Counted from the stretch's first letter, positions 29,284 through 37,869 are shown. The stretch: 47,046 nucleotides of DNA from Micromonospora arida (GCF_003857035.1 NZ_QGSY01000139.1:1-47046); one strand, 5' to 3'. Translations and numbers: made by a program. The notes: generated from the letters alone by a model not told the origin.

Positions 29284-30665
29284 GGCTTTTCCGCCAGGAT
29301 CGCCAGGAAGCCGTCGCTGCGACAGTCCAGCACCGCCGCGCGTGCCGCCGCCATCCGATCCCGTTGCTCGGCCTGCGGCAGGCTCACCAGCGCCTGGTAG
29401 GCGCCCTGCGCCCGCTCGATGTCCGCCGGTTCCCACCAGCGCTGCGGGATCGGCGGCTGACCGCTCAGCCAGGCTGTGGCGATGGTCCGAGCCAGGAATT
29501 CCTCGTCGCCCCCCGACTGGTCGCCGCAGTCCTGCAGCCAGGCAGCCTCGAGCAGGGATGGCAGGAACTGGCCGTCGGACAGGTCGGCGCGGCCGGCGGG
29601 GTCGATCGCGGGAGCGTCGAAGACGATCGTGTCGTCGGCGTGCCGGGTCGGTGCCGCGCTCACGCCCAGCCGTCCCCAGTAGGCGATCTGTCGGGACTGC
29701 ACCGCCCGGACGGGTGCGTTGGGCAGCTTCGCCGCCATCATTCCGAGTGCCTGGCGGGCGGGGCCGACGACGTCGGGCAGCAACGTGGCGTGCGCCCGTG
29801 CCACGCAGACCTGCGGGCCGTCGTCGTCGCAGACCAGCTCGATGGCGACCGGGTCGACGACCGCCGCTCCGCGGGTTCCGCCGACGGGCAGGAGCGGTAC
29901 GGCGACCGCGCCGCCGAGCACCGCCGGAAGCACGGCGAACGCGATGGCGCGGCGGCGGACCGCGCCGAGCAGCAGCAGCCCGGTCGCGGCGAGGGACACC
30001 AGCCACAGCGTCTGGAGCAGACTGACCCGGGTCGCGATCGTCTGGAAGTCGTCCAGGCCGTTGAAGGTCGGTACGAGCAGCAGCGCCGACGGCTCCCGCC
30101 CGACTCTGGTGAGACTCGCGTCGATGTGGGCCATCGTGACGAAATCCGGAACCAACCCGACCAGGAAGAAGCCGACCACGGCGAGGATGGGTGCGGTGAC
30201 CACCCGGGGCACGGCGCGGCCGGCGGCCATGCCGAGCCAACCGGCGGCGACCAGCGCCGGGACGCCCACCGCGGCGACGACGATGGCGCTGGCCGGGAAG
30301 TATCCCGCCGTCGGCACCACCCATCCGGCCGCGATGAGGAACACCAGGACGTACGCGGTCGCGACCGCGACGGCCAGCGCGCTGGCGGTCGGGACGACGC
30401 GCTGCCAGCGCGGCCGGAGGGTGCTGGCGAACAACTCGTTGACCCGGTAACGCGCGTCGCGCTGACCCAGCCACGCTCCGCCGGCCAGCGCGAAGGGCAG
30501 CGACACCATGAGCATCGACCGCGAGAAGATCGCCAGTTGCATCCACCGCCCGACGAAGGACTGGGTGGCCGTGAGCAGCAGCACCGCGCCGATCACCAAC
30601 GACAGCAGGCCGATGCTCAGCGCAGCCGAACGGCGCAGCTCGATGCGGAGGATTCGCCCGGTCAT
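29280..30665 (-). CDS. ABC-transporter-associated membrane protein with large extracytoplasmic domain
   Basis: The 461-residue protein has about six or seven helices in the first 265 residues, like an ABC-2-type permease. A soluble domain of about 195 residues without hydrophobic stretches follows. That domain holds four or more cysteines (V-C-D-D-D, Q-V-C-V, Q-D-C-G, L-D-C-R), which could form disulfides if it faces outward. Start and stop overlap its neighbours (ATGA with the ATPase, GTGA with the next gene). It probably forms the membrane part of the transporter; the substrate is unknown. A sensing role for the C-terminal domain is possible but unproven. Confidence 0.75.
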   Translation of the reverse strand: MTGRILRIELRRSAALSIGLLSLVIGAVLLLTATQSFVGRWMQLAIFSRSMLMVSLPFALAGGAWLGQRDARYRVNELFASTLRPRWQRVVPTASALAVAVATAYVLVFLIAAGWVVPTAGYFPASAIVVAAVGVPALVAAGWLGMAAGRAVPRVVTAPILAVVGFFLVGLVPDFVTMAHIDASLTRVGREPSALLLVPTFNGLDDFQTIATRVSLLQTLWLVSLAATGLLLLGAVRRRAIAFAVLPAVLGGAVAVPLLPVGGTRGAAVVDPVAIELVCDDDGPQVCVARAHATLLPDVVGPARQALGMMAAKLPNAPVRAVQSRQIAYWGRLGVSAAPTRHADDTIVFDAPAIDPAGRADLSDGQFLPSLLEAAWLQDCGDQSGGDEEFLARTIATAWLSGQPPIPQRWWEPADIERAQGAYQALVSLPQAEQRDRMAAARAAVLDCRSDGFLAILAEKP

Positions 30666-31465
30666 GCCGACACCCGGCCACGGTGGGCGCGCAGCAGCGA
30701 CGAGTAACCGCGTTCGGTGGCGCTGTCACCGGCGTCGTCGGTGCCGCCCTGCTGGGCCAGTTCGCCGGCGCTGCCCTGCCACACCAGCCGACCCTCGCTG
30801 ACCAGCACCACGTCGGTGCAGGCCACCGCGACGTCCTCGACCAGGTGGGTGGAGACGAGTACGCAGCTGTCCAGGCCGATCTCCCGCAGCAGTTCGCGGA
30901 AGTCGAGGCGCTGCTCGGGGTCCAGGCCGACCGTCGGCTCGTCGAGCAGCAGCACCGCCGGATCGTTGACGATCGCCTGGGCGATGCCGGCGCGGCGCAG
31001 CATCCCGCCGGACAGCGTCTTCATCCGGGAATCGGCACGGTCCGCCAGGCCCACCCGCTCGACGGCCCGCTGCACCGCGCCAGGGATGACGGCCTTCGGC
31101 ATCTCCTTGAGCCAGGCGATGTACTCGACGAACTCCCGGACGGTGAAGCGCGGGTAGAAGCCGAAATGCTGCGGCAGGTAGCCCAGGCCGCGGCGTACCT
31201 GGCGGAGGTCGGCCCTCCCGGTCACCTCGCCACCGAGCAGGGTCAGTCGCCCCCCGGCCGGCTTCAACACCGTCGCCAGGGCCCGCATCAACGTCGTCTT
31301 CCCGGCGCCGTTCGGGCCGAGCAGCCCGTGCACACCGGTGCCCAACCTCAGGTCGAGCTCGTTGACCGCGAGGTGTCGGCCGGCCCGGACCTGTAACTTC
31401 TCGGCGTGCACCGCCCACGGGTAGGTGGATGGAGCGGTCTCCGCCACGCTGACCGTACGCATCAT
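30662..31465 (-). CDS. ABC transporter ATP-binding protein
   Basis: The 267-residue ATPase has Walker A G-P-N-G-A-G-K-T (50-57), Q-loop Gln99, signature L-S-G-G-M (151-155), Walker B L-L-L-D-E-P (172-177) and switch His207. It is closest in style to ABC-2 exporter ATPases such as those for drugs, lantibiotics or polysaccharides. GGAG lies five bases before the ATG at 31465 and eight before ATG 31462; either could be used. It begins 31 bases after the anti-sigma gene and overlaps the permease by four bases, so it is inside the sigma-factor operon. Confidence 0.92.
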   Translation of the reverse strand: MMRTVSVAETAPSTYPWAVHAEKLQVRAGRHLAVNELDLRLGTGVHGLLGPNGAGKTTLMRALATVLKPAGGRLTLLGGEVTGRADLRQVRRGLGYLPQHFGFYPRFTVREFVEYIAWLKEMPKAVIPGAVQRAVERVGLADRADSRMKTLSGGMLRRAGIAQAIVNDPAVLLLDEPTVGLDPEQRLDFRELLREIGLDSCVLVSTHLVEDVAVACTDVVLVSEGRLVWQGSAGELAQQGGTDDAGDSATERGYSSLLRAHRGRVSA

Positions 31466-31496
31466 GATCTCTCCATTCGGGCCTGACTCGACGTCG

Positions 31497-32300
31497 TCAT
31501 CGGTGCAGCAGGTTCTGGTGCGGTTCGTGCGGCCGTCGCCGGGCCTGACCAAGGACGACGGCCGTCAACGCCACTGTGGCGAGCGCCCACCCCGGCAGGC
31601 TGCTGCCGGTGAGGATCGCCGGGAGTTGGCCGTCGGCGAGGCTCGGTACGACCACACCGGCGGACCAGGCGACGGTCAACGCGAGTGCGGCGCGCTCGAC
31701 CCCCACCACCGGGCCCAGCGCCAACGCGCCGGCGGTGAACCCCAGGACGGGCAGCAACCAGAGCCCGGGGGAGTGCCCGGTGAACCAGCCCGCCACGGCC
31801 AGCACCGGTAGGACCGCCGACAGCACCCCCAACGTGCGGCGCATCAGCAGCGGCAAGCCGGTACGGGGCATGGTGGCCGTCAGTTCCCAGGCCGGGTCCA
31901 AGCGTCGGCTCCAGACCGCCGCCACCGGCAGCAGCGGCGCCACCGGCGCGATCAGCAGCACCAGCGACGGCAGGCTGTCGAACGTCCACTCGAACAGGGC
32001 CGCGGCCAGCATCAGCCCGGTGGCGGTGACGAACCAGGGCAGCACCCGGGCGGCGACCCCGGTGCGCAGCAGCCGGTGACGGCGTACCGGACCCGGGCCG
32101 GTGGCGATTCCGGTGGCGATTCCGTCGGCCACCCGGTCCAGCAGGTCCCGGGTGCCCGGGTCGACGGCGTCCGTCAGCACCGCTCGGCAGGCGGCGCAGG
32201 TCTCCAGGTGCGCCTCGACCGCCCAGATGGTCGCGTCGTCGACGCCGGCGCCACCGGAGGCGTACTGGGAGATGAGGGTGGACGTCGGGTGAGTGGTCAT
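31497..32300 (-). CDS. Membrane anti-sigma factor with zinc-finger (zf-HC2) domain
   Basis: The 267-residue protein has an N-terminal anti-sigma zinc motif, H-L-E-T-C-A-A-C (H-x3-C-x2-C, about residues 31-38). About six hydrophobic helices follow. Its ATG overlaps the sigma-factor stop (ATGA), the usual arrangement for an ECF sigma and its inhibitor. It would hold the sigma factor at the membrane until a signal arrives. The many helices, in place of the single helix of RsrA/RseA types, suggest that the membrane part senses the signal or interacts with the ABC transporter encoded next. The open frame upstream to 32750 is a shadow of the sigma gene. Confidence 0.85.
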   Translation of the reverse strand: MTTHPTSTLISQYASGGAGVDDATIWAVEAHLETCAACRAVLTDAVDPGTRDLLDRVADGIATGIATGPGPVRRHRLLRTGVAARVLPWFVTATGLMLAAALFEWTFDSLPSLVLLIAPVAPLLPVAAVWSRRLDPAWELTATMPRTGLPLLMRRTLGVLSAVLPVLAVAGWFTGHSPGLWLLPVLGFTAGALALGPVVGVERAALALTVAWSAGVVVPSLADGQLPAILTGSSLPGWALATVALTAVVLGQARRRPHEPHQNLLHR

Positions 32301-32851
32301 GACAGCGCCTCCCGGAGTGCGATTCGGGCCCGCCGGGCCCGGGTTTTCACGGTTCCCTCCGGCATGCCGAGCAGCAGCGACGTCTCCCGGGCGGTCAACC
32401 CGTCGAGGACCATCGCGCGCAGCACCTGGCGCAGTTCCGCCGGCAGCGCGTGCAGGGCCCTTTCGAGGTTGGCGTCCATCCCGCCGGCCAGCGCCTCCTC
32501 CTCGGCGGCCGGGGCCACCGTTTCGAAGGTCTGCACCGCCGGGATCCGCTCGCGCCGGGCCCGGTGGCGGAACGCGTCGATCAACCGGTGCGCGGCGATC
32601 GTCCACAGCCAGCCCACCGCGCTGCCGGAGGCCCCTGGCGACTGCGCCTGACTGCCGGCGGACCGCCACACCGCCAGGTACGTCTCCTGCAACACCTCGG
32701 CCACCACGTCCTCGTCGGCGCAGCGCCGGCGCAGTCGCGCGGTCAACCACGGGGCGGTACGCCGGTACAGCGCGTCGAACGCGCGCCGGTCGCCCCGAGC
32801 GACGCGGCGAAGGAGTTCACCCTCGTCGAGCCCGTCCAGACTTCGTTTCAC
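32297..32851 (-). CDS. ECF-type RNA polymerase sigma factor
   Basis: The 184-residue protein has sigma region 2 (L-L-R-R-V-A-R-G-D to V-L-Q-E-T-Y-L-A-V-W) and region 4 (L-P-A-E-L-R-Q-V-L to G-T-V-K-T-R-A-R-R-A). Both are in the spacing of extracytoplasmic-function sigma factors. It would guide RNA polymerase to its own promoter set, probably including this operon. GTG 32851 is the best in-frame start by family length, but no strong ribosome site is visible; starts up to 32947 remain open. A CRP-type palindrome sits 45-60 bases upstream. The four downstream genes overlap or follow closely, so this is a five-gene operon. Confidence 0.9.
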   Translation of the reverse strand: MKRSLDGLDEGELLRRVARGDRRAFDALYRRTAPWLTARLRRRCADEDVVAEVLQETYLAVWRSAGSQAQSPGASGSAVGWLWTIAAHRLIDAFRHRARRERIPAVQTFETVAPAAEEEALAGGMDANLERALHALPAELRQVLRAMVLDGLTARETSLLLGMPEGTVKTRARRARIALREALS

Positions 32852-33160
32852 ACCAGGCAAGACGACGCGTACCCCGACCCCGGTTCTGATCCCGCTGTGA
32901 CCCTGCTCACATTGGCCTCGGGTGGGCGGGGTGGGGTGACTCCCCACACACCGGGAACGTCACCCCTCGCCGAGGTGTTGCCGACCGACAGAATCACCCT
33001 TGGATCATCGCCGACCCGGCCGTCCCCGCCGCGACCCCTGCCTCGTCACGACCACGCAGCCCACCGCCGAGCACCGCACACCGTGCCGCCTCCGCGCGGT
33101 CCCGGTGACGCCCCGCGCCGCCGCTGGTGACGACGCATCAGCTTCCGCAGAGAGATCGAG
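32852..33160. other. Divergent intergenic region between sigma-factor and exporter genes
   Basis: This 309-base stretch has no gene. It contains the perfect TGTGA-N6-TCACA palindrome at 32896-32911 and a 6-bp GTGGGG/CCCCAC hairpin near 32928-32944. A GGAAC box at 32954-32958 lacks a convincing -10 partner. Both divergent genes must be driven from here. Confidence 0.6.
32896..32911. promoter_or_regulatory. CRP-type palindrome upstream of the ECF sigma gene
   Basis: The sequence is TGTGA-CCCTGC-TCACA, a perfect match to the CRP-family consensus TGTGA-N6-TCACA. It lies 45 bases upstream of the sigma GTG on the minus strand and 250 bases before the exporter gene on the plus strand. Actinomycete Crp proteins bind this type of site. 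Confidence 0.55.
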
Positions 33161-34453
33161 ATGATGAAGCAGTTGGTGGAGAAGACCGAACGCGATTCCA
33201 CCGTCGCGCGAGAGGTGCTGCCCGGCGACCTGATGACCAACCGTCAGCGGGCGCAACTCGTCCTCGTGCTGGGCGCGTTGATCGCGATCGGGCCGTTGAC
33301 CATCGACATGTACCTGCCCGCTCTACCAGCCATCACGGCGGGACTGCAGACCACCGAGACCGCGGTGCAGTTGACACTGACCGGCACGCTGGTCGGCCTC
33401 GCGTTGGGCCAGTTGCTGATCGGGCCGCTCTCCGACGTGGTCGGACGGCGGGTGCCGCTGCTGGCTGGGCTGGCCACGCACATCGTGGCCTCCGTCCTGT
33501 GCGTCTTCGCACCAAACATCGCGGTGCTCGGCGGCCTGCGCGTACTCCAGGGTCTCGGCGTCGCCGCCGCCACGGTGGTCGCGACGGCCGTGGTCCGCGA
33601 CCTTTTCAGCGGGGCCTCCTTCGCCCGGATCTTCTCCCGGCTGATGCTCGTCATGGGCCTGGCGCCCATCCTCGCGCCGACCTTGGGCAGCGGCCTGCTG
33701 AGCTGGACCGACTGGCGGGGCGTCTTCGCGGCCCTGGCGGTGCTGGGCGCGCTGCTGATCGTCGTGGCCGCTCTCCGGCTCCCGGAGACCCTTCCGGTGA
33801 CGCGTCGGCGGCACGGCGGGGTGCGCGCCACCCTGCGCGACTACCGGGGATTGGTCAACGACCGGGCGTTCGTCGGCCTGGTGCTGGTCGCCGGGCTGGC
33901 GATGGCGGCACTGTTCGCGTACGTCTCGGGTTCGTCGTTCGTGCTCCAGCAGGAGTACGGCCTCGACGAGCAGCAGTTCGGCATCGCCTTCGGTGCCGGC
34001 GCGGTGGGCCTGATCGGGGCCACCCAGTTCAACGTGCGGCTGCTGCGCCGCTACACCCCGCAGCAGATCCTGGTCGCCGCCCTGATCGCCGGCACGGCCG
34101 CCGGCCTGCTGCTGGTCATGTTCGCGGTGACCGGCTTCGGTGGCCTGGCCACCCTGCTCGCGTCACTGTGGCTGGTCCTGGCCGCCGCCGGCCTCGCCCT
34201 TCCGAACGCGCCGGCGCTGGCCATGAGCCGGCACAGTGAGGCCGCTGGCACCGCCGCGGCGCTGCTCGGCGCGGTGCAGTTCGGCATCGGCGCGGTGTCG
34301 GCGCCACTGGCCGGTCTGTTCGGCACCGGGAGCGTACCGATGGCGATCGTCATCGCGGGCGGCATGGCCGCCGCGCTGATCGTCATGCTCCTCGTGGTGC
34401 CCCGCGCCAGCCTCGGCACTGTCGACCCGGATCTGGCGGTCGCGCTGCACTAG
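33161..34453 (+). CDS. Bcr/CflA-type MFS multidrug efflux transporter
   Basis: The 430-residue protein is a 12-helix major facilitator exporter. The first-helix motif I-D-M-Y-L-P-A-L-P and the R-x-L-Q-G-L-G-V-A motif are typical of the Bcr/CflA (bicyclomycin/chloramphenicol) drug-proton antiporters. The cytoplasmic loop G-P-L-S-D-x-x-G-R-R also fits. It would expel a drug or other small molecule using the proton gradient; the actual substrate is unknown. Two in-frame ATG codons (33161, 33164) follow AGAGA/CGAG, with no strong ribosome site. It is divergent from the sigma-factor operon and ends at a strong two-way terminator. Confidence 0.9.
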   Translation: MMKQLVEKTERDSTVAREVLPGDLMTNRQRAQLVLVLGALIAIGPLTIDMYLPALPAITAGLQTTETAVQLTLTGTLVGLALGQLLIGPLSDVVGRRVPLLAGLATHIVASVLCVFAPNIAVLGGLRVLQGLGVAAATVVATAVVRDLFSGASFARIFSRLMLVMGLAPILAPTLGSGLLSWTDWRGVFAALAVLGALLIVVAALRLPETLPVTRRRHGGVRATLRDYRGLVNDRAFVGLVLVAGLAMAALFAYVSGSSFVLQQEYGLDEQQFGIAFGAGAVGLIGATQFNVRLLRRYTPQQILVAALIAGTAAGLLLVMFAVTGFGGLATLLASLWLVLAAAGLALPNAPALAMSRHSEAAGTAAALLGAVQFGIGAVSAPLAGLFGTGSVPMAIVIAGGMAAALIVMLLVVPRASLGTVDPDLAVALH

Positions 34454-34469
34454 CTCGAAAGGGACGAAA

Positions 34470-34497
34470 GGGGCGGGCCGGTCCACCGGCCCGCCCC
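34470..34497. terminator. Two-way terminator hairpin
   Basis: A perfect 12-bp G/C stem (34470-34481 with 34486-34497) with a TCCA loop sits between convergent genes. On the minus strand it is followed by TTTCGTCCCTTTCG. Confidence 0.75.
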
Positions 34498-34502
34498 GAC
34501 GA

Positions 34503-35174
34503 TCAGCGGATCTCGGTGGTGTCCTCGGGGCGCGGTTGGCCGCGCGGTGGGGCGGACCAGGGTGATTCGCCGCCCACCCGTCGGGGCAGCGGATCGGTCG
34601 CTGTCGGGTCGGCCGGGTAACCCAGAGTGAGGGGCGCGGTGTCGCGCTCCGCGGGCGCGGGGGCCGGCCAGTCGGTCAACGTGAAGTCGTCCTTGCGGGG
34701 GCCTCCGTCCGGTGCGGGGGTGGGTGCAGTGGCCGGTTCGGTCGCCGGGCTCGGCCACTGCCGCCAACGCTGTTGGCTGAAGGTCGCCATCAGCAGCAGC
34801 AGGCCGAGCAGGAAGAGCGTGCCGTTCTCCACGGGCAGTCGCAGCGGCAGAGGATCGCCGAACACCTTCCACTCGTGCGGGATCGCGTCCCGCACCGAGA
34901 AGGGCGCCACGAACATCCCGATGTACGGGGTGACCAGCAGCGCACCGGCCACCATCGGGCCCAGCGGCGAGAAGCGCAGCGTGCCGAGCAGGCCCAGCAG
35001 GACACCGCCGACACCGAGGTACACGGCCGGCTCGATCAGGTTGGCGGTGTTGAACGTGCCGATCTCCACCCAACGGTCGACCGTCCGGCTCGACCCGTCC
35101 TGCCCCAGTGTGACCAGCACCCAGGTGATGGGCGCCACCACCAGCCCGGCGAGGAAGCTCCAGAGATGTCGCAT
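34503..35174 (-). CDS. Four-helix membrane protein with disordered Pro-rich tail
   Basis: The 223-residue protein has about four hydrophobic helices in the first 140 residues (the first after M-R-H-L-W-S-F). A polar tail of about 80 residues rich in Pro, Ala, Asp and Gly follows. I do not recognise a family. The ATG at 35174 is chosen because a TACGGT hexamer (35186-35181) ends six bases upstream; no ribosome site is present, and the frame out to 35225 would overlap the divergent gene. It shares a very short promoter region with the thioesterase gene. Confidence 0.75.
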   Translation of the reverse strand: MRHLWSFLAGLVVAPITWVLVTLGQDGSSRTVDRWVEIGTFNTANLIEPAVYLGVGGVLLGLLGTLRFSPLGPMVAGALLVTPYIGMFVAPFSVRDAIPHEWKVFGDPLPLRLPVENGTLFLLGLLLLMATFSQQRWRQWPSPATEPATAPTPAPDGGPRKDDFTLTDWPAPAPAERDTAPLTLGYPADPTATDPLPRRVGGESPWSAPPRGQPRPEDTTEIR

Positions 35175-35180
35175 CCGCGC

Positions 35181-35190
35181 ACCGTACCGT
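35181..35190. promoter_or_regulatory. Overlapping back-to-back -10 boxes of a bidirectional promoter
   Basis: ACCGTACCGT reads as TACCGT on the plus strand (35185-35190, seven bases before the ATG at 35198). On the minus strand it reads as TACGGT (35186-35181, six bases before the ATG at 35174). Both match TANNNT and share the central TA. Only 23 bases separate the two start codons, so both mRNAs would be leaderless. Confidence 0.5.
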
Positions 35191-35197
35191 TTTCGAC

Positions 35198-35716
35198 ATG
35201 ACTGAGCACCTCTCCGCCGCTCCAACCGGCAAGCCGACGTCGTACTCGCGCGTCACTCTCAGCAAGATCATGACCGCGGTGGACGTCAACCTCTACGGCA
35301 CCGTGCACGGCGGGGTTCTGATGAAGTTCGTCGACGACGTGGCCGGGGCGGCTGCCGCCCGACACAGCGGGGGGACCGCGGTGACCGCGGCGATCGACGA
35401 GATCGTCTTCTCTGAGGCGGTCCGGGTCGGCGATCTGGTGCACGCGCACGCCCAGGTGAACTGGACCGGCCAGACCTCCATGGAGGTGGGCGTGCGGGTG
35501 GTCGCCGAACGGTGGGACTCGGCCGAGGACGCGCCGGTCCGGGTGGCCACCGCGTACCTGGTGTTCGTCGGCGTGGACGTGGGTGGGGCGCCGCGGGCGG
35601 TCCGCCCGGTGCTGCCGGAGACGGCGGAGGACGAGCGCCGGTACAAGGAGGCGGAGATCCGCCGTGCGCACCGGCTGGCCCGCCGCCGCGCCATCCAGGC
35701 CCACCGCGCCGGCTGA
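35198..35716 (+). CDS. Hotdog-fold acyl-CoA thioesterase
   Basis: The 172-residue protein belongs to the YciA/ACOT7 group of hotdog thioesterases, which hydrolyse acyl-CoA to free acid and CoA. The hallmark N-L-Y-G-T-V-H-G-G-V-L-M near residues 31-42 and the following D-D-V-A-G-A-A-A helix carry the active site. The preferred chain length is unknown. The C-terminal 30 residues are basic and charged. It starts directly after a -10-like box, so it is likely leaderless. The acetoacetyl-CoA synthetase gene lies downstream on the same strand with a gap of 143 bases. Confidence 0.88.
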   Translation: MTEHLSAAPTGKPTSYSRVTLSKIMTAVDVNLYGTVHGGVLMKFVDDVAGAAAARHSGGTAVTAAIDEIVFSEAVRVGDLVHAHAQVNWTGQTSMEVGVRVVAERWDSAEDAPVRVATAYLVFVGVDVGGAPRAVRPVLPETAEDERRYKEAEIRRAHRLARRRAIQAHRAG

Positions 35717-35859
35717 CCCACATGAGGTGGCAGGTTGGAGTGTGGGACGGGCACGCGTCGGTTGGCCTACCCGGTGCGCAGAATGGCGCTTCGAGGTAGG
35801 GCAAGATGGCGCCACGGCCCAGTCACAGTGTCGTGTCGGGCCAGGGGGAGGGTGGAGCA

Positions 35860-37869
35860 GTGGGTGACATGCTGTGGACGCCGCCGGCGGACGTACGTGA
35901 GCGGTCCCGGATCGGTGCCTACCTGCGCTGGCTGCGGGAGCACCGCGGGTTGGACTTCGCCGACTACGACGCGCTGTGGCGCTGGTCCACCACCGATCTG
36001 GACGGGTTCTGGCGCTCGATCTGGGACCACTTCGAGGTGATCGCGCACACCCCGCCGACCGCCACCCTGGCCGAGCGGGGGATGCCCGGCGCCCGTTGGT
36101 TCCCCGACGCCACGCTCAACTACGCGGAGAACGTGCTGCGGATGCCGGGGCGGGCCGACGACGACCCGGTGGTGATCTCCCACGGGCAGACCCGAGCGCC
36201 GGTCACGTTGACCGCCGGTGAGCTGCGCGAGCAGGTCCGCCGGGTGTCGGCCGGGCTGCGCCGGCTGGGCGTCACCGCCGGTGACCGGGTGGCGGCGTAC
36301 GCCCCGAACATCACCGAGACGTACGTCCTGCTGCTGGCCACCGCCAGCCTGGGCGCGATCTTCTCGTCCTGCGCGCCGGAGTTCGGCACCCGCAGCGTCA
36401 CCGACCGTTGGCAGCAGATCGAACCGACCGTCCTGGTCGCCGTGGACGGCTACCGGTACGGCGACAAGCCGGTGGACCGGCGTGCCGAGGTCGCCGCGAT
36501 CCGAGCCGCCCTGCCGTCGCTGCGGCACACCGTCAGCATCGGCTACCTCGACCCGACGGGCCCCGCGCCCGAGGGCGCGCTGGGCTGGGCCGAGCTGGCC
36601 ACACCCACCGACGAGCCGTTGACGTTCACGCCGGTGCCGTTCGACCACCCGCTCTACGTGCTGTACTCCTCGGGCACCACCGGGCTGCCGAAGCCGATCG
36701 TGCACGGCCACGGCGGCATCCTGCTGGAGCACTTGAAGATGCTCGCCCTGCACCACGATCTGGGCCCGGCCGACCGGTTCTTCTGGTTCACCACCACCGG
36801 CTGGATGATGTGGAACTTCCTGGTCTCCGGCCCGGCGGTGGGGGCGGCCATCGTGCTCTTCGACGGCAACCCGGGGGTCCGGGCGGAGCCGGGTCGGCCG
36901 GCCGAGCCCGACCTCGGCGGCCTGTGGCGGCTGGCGGCGGAGACCGGCACCACGTACTTCGGCACCTCCGCGCCGTACCTGCTGGCCTGCCGAAAGGCCG
37001 GGTTGGTCCCCCGGGAGGTCGCCGACCTGTCGGCGCTGCGCGGCGTGGGTTCCACCGGTGCGCCGCTGCCCGCCGAGGGCTTCCGCTGGGTGTACGAGAC
37101 CGTCGGCGACCACGTCCAGCTCCAGTCGCTCTCCGGTGGCACCGACGTGTGCACCGGTTTCGTCGGCGGGGTGCCGCTGCTGCCGGTGTACGCCGGTGAG
37201 ATCGCCTGCCGCGCGTTGGGCGCCAAGGTGGAGGCCCGTTCCGCCGACGGCACGCCGGTCATCGGCGAGCTCGGCGAGCTGGTGATCACCGAACCGATGC
37301 CGAGCATGCCGGTGGGCTTCTGGAACGACCCGGACGGCACCCGTTACGCGGAGGCGTACTTCGACGTCTACCCGGGCGTGTGGCGGCACGGCGACTGGAT
37401 CACCATCAACGAGCGGGGTGGTTGCGTGATCACCGGCCGCTCCGACGCCACCCTCAACCGCGGTGGGGTGCGCCTCGGCACCGCCGAGTTCTACTCGGTC
37501 GTGGAAGGGCTCGACGAGGTGCTCGACTCGGTCGTCGTGCACCTGGAGGACGACGAGGGCGGTGCCGGTGAGCTGCTGCTCTTCGTGGTGCTGGCCGAGG
37601 GTCTGGAGCTGGACGACCCGATGCGCGCGAAGATCTGCCGTGAACTGCGCACGGCGCTCTCACCCCGACACGTGCCCGACGAGATCCACCAGGTGCGTTC
37701 GGTGCCCCGCACCCTCTCGGCGAAGAAGCTGGAGGTGCCGGTCAAGAAGATCCTCACCGGCACCCCGGTCGACCAGGCCGCGGCGAAGGGCGCCCTGGTC
37801 AACCCCGAGTCCCTGACCGCCTTCGCCGCCCTGGCCCAAAGCCGAGCCACCGACAGCACCCCCGCCTGA
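35860..37869 (+). CDS. Acetoacetate-CoA ligase (acetoacetyl-CoA synthetase)
   Basis: The 669-residue enzyme activates acetoacetate with ATP to acetoacetyl-CoA, linking ketone bodies to lipid or isoprenoid synthesis. It is an ANL-family adenylating enzyme with the P-loop Y-S-S-G-T-T-G-L-P-K-P. The N-terminal W-F-P-D-A-T-L-N-Y-A-E-N motif is shared with acetyl/acetoacetyl-CoA synthetases, and W-M-M-W-N-F-L-V-S-G is typical of the acetoacetate enzymes. The C-terminal lysine loop lies in L-S-A-K-K-L-E-V-P-V-K-K. GTG 35860 is chosen because GGAGGG lies upstream by about seven bases; the frame from 35806 is less likely. Confidence 0.9.
   Translation: MGDMLWTPPADVRERSRIGAYLRWLREHRGLDFADYDALWRWSTTDLDGFWRSIWDHFEVIAHTPPTATLAERGMPGARWFPDATLNYAENVLRMPGRADDDPVVISHGQTRAPVTLTAGELREQVRRVSAGLRRLGVTAGDRVAAYAPNITETYVLLLATASLGAIFSSCAPEFGTRSVTDRWQQIEPTVLVAVDGYRYGDKPVDRRAEVAAIRAALPSLRHTVSIGYLDPTGPAPEGALGWAELATPTDEPLTFTPVPFDHPLYVLYSSGTTGLPKPIVHGHGGILLEHLKMLALHHDLGPADRFFWFTTTGWMMWNFLVSGPAVGAAIVLFDGNPGVRAEPGRPAEPDLGGLWRLAAETGTTYFGTSAPYLLACRKAGLVPREVADLSALRGVGSTGAPLPAEGFRWVYETVGDHVQLQSLSGGTDVCTGFVGGVPLLPVYAGEIACRALGAKVEARSADGTPVIGELGELVITEPMPSMPVGFWNDPDGTRYAEAYFDVYPGVWRHGDWITINERGGCVITGRSDATLNRGGVRLGTAEFYSVVEGLDEVLDSVVVHLEDDEGGAGELLLFVVLAEGLELDDPMRAKICRELRTALSPRHVPDEIHQVRSVPRTLSAKKLEVPVKKILTGTPVDQAAAKGALVNPESLTAFAALAQSRATDSTPA

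Noticed and set aside
29364..30707. 447-codon plus-strand frame opposite the permease gene
   Set aside because: Product is a low-complexity Arg/Gln/Gly-rich shadow; the minus-strand genes overlap each other in an operon-like way and encode coherent helices.
32954..32980. ECF-type GGAAC promoter driving the exporter gene
   Set aside because: GGAAC is present, but the GTTG 18 bases later is a poor -10 match and such boxes are common by chance in this base composition.
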